Source: Isoetes taiwanensis (lineage: Eukaryota; Streptophyta; Lycopodiopsida; Isoetales; Isoetaceae). From it: a DNA stretch of 64,000 nucleotides. Below the pieces are notes generated by a model. That model was given only the letters and a program-made list of their open reading frames with translations, did not search any database and was not told the origin of the DNA. Position 1 is the first letter of the stretch; the number at the start of each line of letters is the position of its first letter. Made by a program: the position numbers and the translations under genes. The stretch covers positions 21,250,089-21,314,088 of the forward strand of contig JAJEKV010000005.1 of the NCBI GenBank assembly GCA_021234155.1. The letters run 5' to 3'. Of the stretch, positions 47,440-56,584 are shown one piece after another.

Positions 47440-48110
47440 TTAAAATATTTGAAGGTTTCTTTTCTTAATCCGTTCTTGCATTCTTGTAAGGACTAGCCCA
47501 TCATGTGCTTGAACTCCAAGTTGGGGAAGATGGCTTCTTCTATCTTCTTGCGAATTCGGCTTGCCGAAGTGGAGATGGCATTGAAATAGCTGCTTCAAAA
47601 GCTTGCCAATGAGTGGCGACGCCTTTAACATCTCCACGGCTGCATGCTCTTCCATTGATTTGTCAGAGGTCACGATGTCGCCGAAGAGAATTGATGAAGA
47701 AATCATCCAAGGAATCTTCAAGATGTCGCTCCTCAAATGCATACAAGTTGGTGGACTTAGGGGCATTACTATGAAATCATAGTGCCCATACCATGTTCTC
47801 AAGGAGTCTTATAATTATCTTCCCCTTCATCCTTATTTGCCGATTGTCCGAGCTTACGCCGATTTTGCGTAAGAATCCTACTTTTTGGGGCTGATCCATT
47901 ATGTCGCTGTTTGTTGAGCTGCCCATGGTTGATATACATCTTTAGACTTCCATCTTGGCCGAAAAAGGATCCCCAAGTTGATCAACTCCTACAACCGCTT
48001 CTTGAGCTCTAGCTTCCGAAGTGCTGATTCTATAAAGAGCCTTTGCGATCGGCTCGGCCTCCAAAGCAAGAGTGATTTCAGACTCTATGCCTATATAGAG
48101 CAAAAGCTCT
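47440..48110 (-). pseudogene. Reverse transcriptase domain, degraded
   Basis: The minus-strand reading from 48110 gives EITLALEAEPIAKALYRIST, the entry to gypsy reverse transcriptase. SKDGSLKMYINHGQLNK-type text follows, resembling the KKDGSLRMCIDYR motif; part of it is frame-shifted. Then come QIRMKGED and RTWYGHYDFIVMPL (the 'TRYGHYEFLVMPFGL' motif). The active-site region reads FGDIVTSDKSMEEHAAV, where an active enzyme would have a double Asp. The element cannot make a working enzyme as read. Confidence 0.75.
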
Positions 48111-50360
48111 CAAATTTCACCTGAGATATATCATGGGGCTTCTTGATTAACTTAGAATTGGCCGAGGCAACCGCTTTTTTAGTAGCATCTTCCTTCTTAC
48201 TCTTGTAGTCGGGTCCATAACTTGTAGCTTGTGTACGACCTCATTCCTCATGATGTACTTAAGTAATTGCTTTACCCGACATGTTGTAACGATTGGAATT
48301 ACTTCCTTAACTTAAATTATAAGGTACTTGCTCTTTGGTGCCGGGATAAGTATCTCTTTGCTTATGATAATCAATTATTGCCTTAGCCACCTTTAATATT
48401 GCATGCTTATTATGAGGTCATAGTTGCCAATGTACATAAGTTGGTGCCGATGCTCTACTTTGCTTCGCTTTAAGGTTGATGTCTAACTTGACTCTTGTTC
48501 CGTTGGTGTTTGCTAATTACTTGGCCCTCGCTTAATTATCGGCCTAGATTTAGACTTAAAAGTCTTGCTCTTTAAAGATGTCTCGTCATCTAGGAGGTGC
48601 AAAATTACAAGTTAAAGAACTACTTACATAAATCCTATGGCCACAAGTTAGTCGGCATGACATTACTTTTGGGCACACATAGAAAACTATATGGTTAGAT
48701 AATTATTCTTGTTTTAGATCTAATCTATACTCTAGGATCTACCCTTTCTTAATTATTGCCCTCTTGAAATAGCCCCACCTTTGAGTGGATGCCATCTAAG
48801 AAGTTGGCCGGACTTATTAGATTGCTTTCCTTCATTTGGTCGGATTATTCCTTATGTTTGAAAGTACTGGTCATATACATGGTCGACGGTTATCCTTCTA
48901 TTGAATCCTTCTTAGCGAGGTGATCAAGCTCACGAAGAGGTTCCAATATGTTGGATATCTGCCAGCAATGTATACAATTATTGTACTCCATACATTTTCT
49001 TCCCAATACTTGAAGCTTTGCTCCATTCTTGGGTCCATCTTTCTAAAGGAAAAGACAAAAAAAATCTACCCGAAATTTCGTCCCCATCCCATCATGGATG
49101 TTATCACCCATAATTCTAATAAACTCAACTATCTGATAGGTCCTCTAGCTTGCTCAAAGCTGGTGTAGTCATTAGTCGTTGGAGTAGCAAGGCGATGATC
49201 CATAATTTGTTGAAAAGAATCTGCATCCTTGGAGTTGTTATATGATCATCCAAGTGCTCGCTTCCTTTCATTGACATATTCTCGACTCTACTGGCCCTTA
49301 ATGTTGATGTTGACTATCATCCTTAACATTATCCCTCTTAGTGGACTTGTTGATGTAGATAACATAACGCCGTCGCGATCCCAAGAGCTTGAGGGTAATG
49401 TTCACCATCAAGCAGAGAATCTTTCGTGGTTTAACTCATCCGCCTTTGAAGGTTATTAGATTCAAGGATGATTCTTCTAACCGCTGAATTGCTATTGTTG
49501 TGTTGAGCTTGTCGATTTGATTCTTCATCCCCGACGGCCACATGTCGCCAAGTTATAAGGTGAAGACAATGTCGAAAGTGCTTTACCACTTAATCGTGCA
49601 ACTTCTCTTGCCGAGAAGTTTATGTGCATCCATCCGGCAGGGACCAATCTTGACCGATCAATTAATAATGCCGGTATTTTGTCCCCCCATGATGCCTCTT
49701 CTTGATGGTGTTTGACCTCCAATCTCTAAGGTAGAAGATTATTGTGATCTTGAGATGGTGCCGCCGAGGTTGATGCAAATTGCTCAAGCATCGGGCCGAT
49801 GAGGAAGAAGTTTGTTGCAGCTTGCCATATATTTCTATTCTTGAGAAGCCCACCCTTGTCGGCTTGTAGTACCTCCTTAGTCAAGCATGTTTGCTTGAAG
49901 TCCAAATCTGATACTACTATGGCCCGATGCCTATGATAACTTCCTTCCGAGGAGGTATGTCCCGCCTCATCCTTTAGGGCTCTTGATATCATAAGTCGAT
50001 GAAGTCTACTTGTTGGTGGCGTAGGCCGGACATTATTTTTCGATGTGGGGCCGTTCCTCGAGACACTATGGCACTTGACTAGGAGGTGTTCCTCCCCTAA
50101 TGTCATCAATTTCATAAGTGCCACGATGCCCATTGGCTGTTGCATAGCCCTCTTGGCAAGTCTTGTGTCTATCTTTGATGTCGCAATCGCCCTTCCTTTG
50201 GCCTCCTCTTTATTATTTGTGTTCGGCTTCCCCTGTACACCTTCTTGGCCTTTGATTTGCTGAAGTTTCCTCCATAAGTTTGCCCTTTGCTTTCAATTCG
50301 TTGATGTTGTCGAGTGTCTCCACTGTCGAGGCTCGAGGATCTGTAACGAAGGTTCTCCTG
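48111..50360 (-). pseudogene. Gag-pol linker/protease-side region, poorly preserved
   Basis: Minus-strand coding traces include 50145-49726 (MQQPMGIVALMKLMTLGEEH, then RNGPTSKNNVRPTPPTSRLH) and Lys/Gln-rich text upstream of it (50263-50150, KGQEGVQGKPNTNNKEEAKG). I do not see a CCHC zinc knuckle or a clear aspartic protease DTG. Position between the reverse transcriptase and the 5' LTR makes gag or protease remnants the likely identity. Confidence 0.35.
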
Positions 50361-50930
50361 ACCTATTTTACTACCTTAAGAAGCACAAGGCAATTAATAC
50401 TACCATCACAATCAATTACTTATGTCTATTTACTCTAAAACCCATATTTTTATACCTTTATCCACTCTACCTCAAATGACCCGCTTGGCACTTTAGTAGG
50501 CACTGAGAAAGGTAATTATTTACTGTTATGGGGTGGTAGAAGGAGACTCATTCACTGGGTGTACTTGGTGTGCTAGACTGAATTGCCTAGATCGAATGAA
50601 TTCCTAGATAATTATCTATGATACAAAGGCATGGCTGAAGACACTTGATGATAGTCTACCTATAACGTGTGTTGGTGTACACTACCAACGTGTGACAACA
50701 ATTTCTAGGGCCTTGGCAACTAGCTGGGTTTCTACGAAAAAAAGTTTAATTATACTACCTGTATGCAGACAAGAAGACACTTAGCAAGATAAGAGTGACA
50801 ACTAAGCTATGATGAGTGCAGATGATGTCGCTATCTCGCTTAAGGACCTTGGTTCTAAGTTTAAGGCTTGGCCATTAATATTATTTAACTTGTTAAAGCT
50901 TAAATATAATTAGAGATTGTAATTCAAACA

Positions 50931-51010
50931 TAAACGATGCCCGCCTGGTTTGGCACCTGGGGTTTGGGGGTTCAACCCTCAGGTGGGAGGTTCAATTCCC
51001 CATCATCGTG
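50931..51010 (+). other. tRNA-like / SINE-head-like sequence
   Basis: AACGATG...CATCATCGT could pair as an acceptor-like stem. TGGTTTGGCACCTGG resembles an A box and GGTTCAATTCC at 50989-50999 is close to the B-box consensus GGTTCGANNCC. The middle holds a second GGTTCAACCC, so a regular cloverleaf with a clear anticodon arm does not form in my reading. A tRNA-derived SINE or chance similarity are both possible. Confidence 0.3.
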
Positions 51011-51130
51011 GGAATTCTTTTAAGATGAGGTTCAAATAGATTGAGAAGCTAGCATGGCAAGAGGCTAGCATGTGCACTAAGAACCTTTCAATGCATTTTT
51101 GCAAAATTTTTGGCCACAAACATATGAAAC

Positions 51131-51194
51131 CGGGTCAGAGCGCGCAAATGAGGTCTGCGTCTCCAACGCATATGCCTTTTGCGCGGTGTGACCC
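51131..51194. repeat. Long hairpin, first copy
   Basis: CGGGTCAGAGCGCGCAAA pairs with TTTTGCGCGGTGTGACCCG, with an inner stem TGCGT/ACGCA. A second copy lies at 51365-51431. Confidence 0.7.
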
Positions 51195-51364
51195 GATTTG
51201 CGTCTTCCGTGGGTTCGGGTAAGAGTTTTAGGGGATTTGAAGATGCTAACACGACTAATTGGGCAATTCATTTGAAGATGCTAACACGACTAATTGGGCA
51301 ATTCTGATCTAACTAGCAACTTTTTCCCATGTTCAAAGGATATCTAAGAATACAAATACAGGCA

Positions 51365-51431
51365 AATCGGGTCAGAGCGCGCAAATGAGGCCTGCGTCGC
51401 AAACGCAGAGGCTTTTTGCGCGGTCAGACCC
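51365..51431. repeat. Long hairpin, second copy
   Basis: CGGGTCAGAGCGCGCAAATG is repeated from the first copy and pairs with TTTTTGCGCGGTCAGACCCG. The inner stem is CTGCGT/ACGCAG. The two hairpins are about 235 bp apart inside the retrotransposon's 5' half. Confidence 0.7.
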
Positions 51432-51439
51432 GAGTTGAC

Positions 51440-51833
51440 CGTTTTTTGCTGTTTTTAGATATTTTTAACAAATTTAAAAGTGCTACACTGCATTTTTAGA
51501 CAATTTCTAAGCATTCTAACATCTTTTAATACGAAGTTTGGATCAATTTTGCCCTAAATCAAGTGACTCGGATGGGTTCGCCGATTTTGAGGCAATTTTT
51601 TTATTTCTATGTCAAAATTTTATGCTATTTAGCCAATTAAGAGCATTCTAAATAAGATGCAAAGGATTCTACTAGAAGTAATTTATACAAGAACATTTTT
51701 ATATCTTATAAGCAATTAATTTACAGTAATTTTATTTCTAATGAGTAAAAACAATGTACAGGGAAAAAAAACTTATATTTATATAGTTTGGTAGACTGGG
51801 CTCTTCACGACTTCTCCTTGTAAATTCTCCTCC
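51440..51833. other. AT-rich non-coding part of the retrotransposon
   Basis: No gene, repeat or RNA that I can support. Composition differs from the GC-richer charged-protein region to its right. Confidence 0.4.
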
Positions 51834-52570
51834 TCACCGGGTGGAGGTCTTTGGGCCTGCTTGGTATGGATCGCCAGAGGTTGCCTTCTTCAAAAGTTGT
51901 ATCAGCTCACCAGACCGCCTCCTCAGGCTCTGGACCATCAAGGGTGCATATCTTGGCCTCCCCGGCTTTGGCCGCTTCCTCGCGAGACCCCACCGCCGCT
52001 GATGTGGCTTGGTAGTCGAGCCCATCTTGAATTCCCGTGATAGACCTTTGATGTAGGCACTTTCGAAAAGAGACTTTCGGATCATCGACTGGTACTTAGT
52101 TGGCAATGCCAAATATCTTTGGCGAGCTTCTTGTCTTTGGGGATTTGGCCCATGGCGGACTTTCTTCGAGAATCGAGTCGAGGTGGTGGAGGCTTGCTTT
52201 TTGGACCTCGGTCGGCTACCTTGTCGATCCGGATCGGCGGAGATAAATCTTGCATGCCTTCTTCTTCTTCTCGTACTCCATATCTTGCTTCAGCTTTTAA
52301 GTAGCTTCTTCGCTGATGTTGCCCTCCTTTGGACTGCATTGGATATTGTTGTCGAAATGAGGTCTGTATCTCGTTCTTGACCTCCTCCTCCTCTTCTTCT
52401 TTAGCCTCTTGCCCCCTCTCTTGTTGTTGTGGTCTTTCCTCCTCGGGCTCGTCCTCCTCCAGTTAAATCTAGTTGTTGTTCTCTCCTTGCCGCATCTCTT
52501 CCTTCCTTTTCTTCTGCATTGATTGTTCGCCCTCCCCTGTTCTCCGTTCTGCACTGAGTTGTTGCTCGTA
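51834..52570 (-). pseudogene. Charged, Arg/Lys-rich coding traces, possibly gag
   Basis: Minus-strand frames include 52112-51834 (MALPTKYQSMIRKSLFESAY, then KPGRPRYAPLMVQSLRRRSG) and 52554-52297, an Arg/Lys-rich segment (KKRRRRSRTRYRPHFDNN). Gag proteins are basic and the position next to the 5' LTR suits gag. Without a capsid match or a zinc knuckle the call stays weak. Confidence 0.35.
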
Positions 52571-53498
52571 TTGTCGAGATTGCTCCTACTGCTTGCTGCT
52601 CACCTACACTTCCTGGTGTTGGGGTTGCTTCTGTTGCCGAGCTTGCTCTTGCTACTTGCCTTCACCTCCAGAAGCAGACGTTGTTAAGTCGTTGCTCCTC
52701 CTCGACTGAAACGATTCGTCTGAAGAGCTTGAGTGGCCAAGTTCGTCGTCTGACCTAGGTCGCAGGGCCTCAAGAATTTGCTTGTCGCCGCCCACCGTGA
52801 GTGCTTCGACGTTCCGGTGCAAGCTGGAGCTTCCAACCTTCCTAGCTACTTGTTTGGTCCTCCCAACAACTTAGCTTCCTTGATGGTGGCCTCTTCGAGC
52901 GATCTTGCCTCTATCTTCGCGGCTCCTTTGGGTCGATCTCGTCGGCTGTTCGTTCGGTGGACACTCTTATGGCAGCTTCGGAGATTAGCTTCTAATTCGC
53001 CTTACAAGGGTAAAGGAAAGGTTCAAGCTACTATTTGGGAACTTCTAAGGAGTAGAGGTGCTTCTATAGGTTTAATAGCTACTTTTTCTTAAGAGTAAAT
53101 TTTATTATAACTACGGGTTATTAATTAAGGTACTTCCCCCTAATCACTTAAACTATTTCCCAAAATTTCCTAATTCTTTTTGGGCCAAGTAGTGGTCATT
53201 TCACGCGATTTCTTTCAAGCTTTCTTTTGAGTGATTTCTCGCTCAATTTTTTTCGCTTGAAAGGTGCGGTTCATGAACAACTTGAGCTCAAATTTACTAG
53301 AAGGTTCCTTTGACTATCTTATTTCTACCACTTAGACTATACTTAATCTAATTACGACCCTACTAATGGGAAAAAAATTTTCTCCCACATTTTCATGGGG
53401 TCAAGACCGAATTCTCATTCCATTCATTAGCTAGGCCAGCTTAGTCTACCTATTCGTGGGATATGGTCGGTGCTAGCTCTTGGTCAACCAAGAACATT
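52571..53498. other. 5' leader side of the retrotransposon
   Basis: The left half (to about 53090) has mixed coding traces. The right half is AT-rich and leads to the primer-binding site. The plus-strand frame at 52778-53092 is against the element and resembles nothing I know. Confidence 0.4.
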
Positions 53499-53509
53499 GC
53501 TCGATACCA
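53499..53509 (-). other. Primer-binding site for initiator tRNA-Met
   Basis: On the minus strand TGGTATCGAGC lies one base from the end of the right LTR. It matches TGGTATCAGAGC, the common plant LTR-retrotransposon primer site, with one base lost. It marks the right LTR as the 5' LTR. Confidence 0.85.
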
Positions 53510-53510
53510 T

Positions 53511-55155
53511 TGTGACGCCCTCGCTAAACATACGGCGCCCGCCGTTACACTCGGCAGAAAATCCCGTCCGCTCAACAACCGCACAGTGCCCTCCGCCTAT
53601 CCTCCAAGACTATGGAACTCCCCAGAGTGCGGAAAGGGGACACGAAGGTGTCTTTATGCCCCTTCCCCTATGGGCTCCTTATCCTATCACAAATGAAGCA
53701 TAAACAACGTCGTGAACTAGCAATAACAATACAACATACTACCTCAAGGGTAGTCCATCACATATCCATATGAGCAAAGAAGATAATCATAAACCATAAA
53801 ACATGAGAGCTCCTACCCATGGCTCCCTTCTGTGGGAGGTAGACTGACCGGATAGGTCTCAAGATAGAGCAGACCGAGTCATAACAATGGCGCAGGGCTG
53901 GCATAAGACAATGGCTAGGGTTGACCACTCCATCCGCCCCCTCCCCGTGCATACTTTGCAGATGGGCTAAATCAGGCTCGCATGACTCTAGCCTTCCTGA
54001 TACGCAATCCCATGGCATCACCCATCTGGACTACCTGTGCTGCATCTCCCCGGTCCGATGAGGCAGAAGGGTTGCATCTCCCTCCCCTGTGGTCTAGAGG
54101 TTCCGTATGCTAGAGAATCGTGGGCGACACACGATTGCACTGACTTAACCCCCCCAAACGAGCCAAGCTGACACTTGCAGCCTCGAGAGGCAGGGCGGCA
54201 CCATTGCCCCTGTGAGGTGTCGGACCCATGCTCGCCCACACCTAAGTGACCGACCATAAGCCTAGCCCACTATGGGATCCCCCGGCCCCCCACTCTGGCA
54301 GGGATCCTCCCTCCACATTCCCTCTAGCCCCAAGTATGTGGTGCCGAGTCACAAAGATAGCCTCGATAGCCCCGGGTGGGCTCCTATGCACAGCCGCATC
54401 TAATAGGAACTAAGGGATCTACTCTAGGAGCATACTACATATGGCCCTAGGTCTCTACCCCCCCTTCCCAATACAAGAGGAGCAAACATGATCAACCAAC
54501 ATCACATAATCATCAGATCCTAAGAATGATCATAAGAAGAACATTTTAACCTAATCATACAATCTAACTAATGGTTAGGGTTCATTGATTAGGGTTCAAG
54601 ATGTTGAATACTGTTTCTAGGATGGCTCTACTCTAGATACAAGATACTAGCACATCCGGAATGCTAATTCCAAATGAGCTATCACAACTACTACCCTACA
54701 TACCGCCCCCCGATGCTCTCCCTCCGATCCGTGTGTGCCTCCATGGTCTTCGACTCACGGATGCCGCTCTTGCCCAAGAACGAGTCCACCTCGCGGGGGC
54801 CGCACTGCGCACTATGCCACAAAGAACGATGCTCGAAACGGGGTTTCGAACGAGTAGATGAGTCTCTGGGTGCTAGGGCTGGAAAGAGGCCTAGGGTTAG
54901 GGTTCCAGCCTATATAAGTTAGGGTCCACCTAAGATGCCACGCGGGCACCAATCGGTGAGTCTCGTGGTGGCGGTGCCCAATAGGTTAAGGCCACGTGGA
55001 AAATGGTCTTAACCTAAGGTTGGCTAAGTTATATGAATAACTTAGTCACGCCCCTAGTGCCACAATCTATGGTATACAAGGCTATGAAGATAGACTTGTA
55101 TAGTGATTTGGGTCCAGAATATACGTATGCATAGCGATATTCCCCGAACGCCACA
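53511..55155 (-). repeat. 5' LTR (right copy)
   Basis: TGTGACGCCCTCGC to GAACGCCACA, matching 43591-45222 end to end. It carries the element's promoter, read leftward. The minus-strand CTTATATAGG near 54907-54916 is a possible TATA-like site. Differences from the other LTR are mainly short indels. Confidence 0.9.
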
Positions 55156-55160
55156 GCGCC
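55156..55160. other. Right 5-bp target-site duplication (GCGCC)
   Basis: Identical to 43586-43590. The flanks read through into each other as the CACTA conserved block once the retrotransposon is removed. Confidence 0.85.
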
Positions 55161-55370
55161 AAAAATCGCCGGAATAAATGCTCCTCCAAGTTTCTTGCTT
55201 GCTCGAAATAGGTCACGGGGGTTTTCCGCCTGCTTTGAAATGTTACAGAAAGCAACGCCGATTATCGACGTCGCGACGCCGATAATCGACGTTCAGATAA
55301 ACGCCGATTATCGACGATATACCGACAAAACGGTCAATATCGACGCTTGGCCAAAAAAAAAAATTGTACC
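55161..55370 (-). promoter_or_regulatory. Upstream half of the CACTA-2 conserved block with internal CGACG cluster
   Basis: Read leftward, an A/T tract (55352-55362) precedes GCGTCGATATTG, CGTCGATAATCGGCG and related repeats. Then comes AGCAAGCAAGAAACTTGGAG and GGCGATTTTTGGCGC. This parallels 38917-39115 of CACTA-1 in opposite orientation. Confidence 0.65.
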
Positions 55371-56514
55371 TACAAAGGTTCAATTGAAGCAAAACCCCCG
55401 ACATCCAAAACCCTAGCCGCCTTCAAATATTCTTGGTTGAGGCAACAAGAGCTTGGCCGCTTCACATCTAGTTCTAGCAAGCATCCCAGCGCCTTTGGAG
55501 TGATCTAAGGTTACATTTTGTATTTCCTTTCTCTCGCAATCACTCCTTGTTCATTATCGCTTCTTCGCCCCTTATTTGCTGCTCTTTCTAATGTGAGGAT
55601 GCGGGATGCCTCGCCTACTATACCTAATAACGCCATTGGAAAGACGCTTGAGTATGGTTGATCGTGGTGCCAAAGAGCCACCACGAAATCCTCCAGAACT
55701 ATGCAGCCAAGAAGATGAAGCATTAGAGGAAATAGAAGACCAGCTAGAGTCGTTGAAGAAGAAGAGAGATGAATACAATAGCTTGCCCGATAATACCGCA
55801 CCCGGTATTTGGAGAGAAGTTGGCAAATTATGTGCGTGAGCTGAATTTCTTTGAAGGCATTATTGGATGTGTTGACGACATTGAGTGTGAGGTCGTTCCT
55901 TCCACCTTTGAGGCAACCTCACGATCTCGATATTTTTATGTGATATTTGTACTCTAATCATAGTATTTGAGCGACATTGGAGGGGTATTTGAGAATATTT
56001 GAGCATTTTGTTCAAGTTTTGGATCTTTATAATCAGTTATCTTTTGTTCTAGCATTTCTTATACTTATATTCTCATATTCAATCTAAGGATGTTATTGTT
56101 AGATAGGCTCTCGGTCTTGGATTGAAGTGGGAATAGCAAAGATCTCCTCTTGCATATGATTAAGCAGACTCATCTACATAGCATTGCAAAATCAAGATCC
56201 TATGCTCAAATTGAATGTGCAATCTCACCACATATCGACGTTAATTGGTTAAGCGCTCGATGGGGTCCGTCTCTTGGAGTAGGGTTAGGAGCTCGAATTT
56301 AACTCATGGCTTAGATAATGCTGAGATAGTTGATGACAATCAAAACCAAAGAGTAGAGAAAGAAAAGGATGGAGCGGATTCTTGCCTAGATGATGACAGT
56401 CAAAGCCAAGTATGTCAAGTATTGAAGATGGAGATAAGGGTGGAACGCCAAAATATTATTCTGTTGCATGGCTTAGATAAAGACAACATAAATGGTGTAT
56501 ATCCTAGTTCCTTT
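55371..56514. other. Unique segment with a possible plus-strand exon
   Basis: The frame at 55606-55839 carries an acidic coiled-coil-like stretch (EDEALEEIEDQLESLKKKRD). With one frame change it continues as VRELNFFEGIIGCVDDIECE to 55957. A second acidic frame lies at 56245-56529. The residue mix looks protein-like, but I recognise no family and the strand is opposite to the CACTA-2 gene. It may be captured host sequence. Confidence 0.35.
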
Positions 56515-56530
56515 CTTTGGAGAAATTGAC
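56515..56530. repeat. 16-bp inverted repeat, left member, next to satellite array 2
   Basis: CTTTGGAGAAATTGAC is the exact reverse complement of GTCAATTTCTCCAAAG at 63817-63832. The two copies sit at opposite edges of satellite array 2. Confidence 0.85.
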
Positions 56531-56584
56531 CGTGACATGGTCACTAAGCAGGCTGCATTGCACAGGACGCTCACGAGAATTAGA

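Larger units (their letters stand above)
43591..55155 (-). mobile_element. Ty3/gypsy LTR retrotransposon with chromodomain-type integrase, nested in CACTA-2
   Basis: Direct repeats of about 1.63-1.64 kb bound an 11.6-kb element. The primer-binding site lies beside the right LTR and the purine tract beside the left LTR, so it is transcribed leftward. Order on the minus strand is LTR, primer site, gag-side region, reverse transcriptase (47440-48110), integrase core (about 46830-47300), integrase C-terminus with chromodomain (46130-46446), purine tract, LTR. Reverse transcriptase before integrase is the Ty3/gypsy order. All coding parts are broken by frameshifts and stops. The LTRs are still very similar, so insertion was fairly recent if the indels are sequencing errors. 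Confidence 0.9.

Noticed and set aside
50931-51010. Functional tRNA gene
   Set aside because: The B-box-like word is good but no regular anticodon arm forms and two competing GGTTCAA words are present. Kept only as a tRNA-like sequence.
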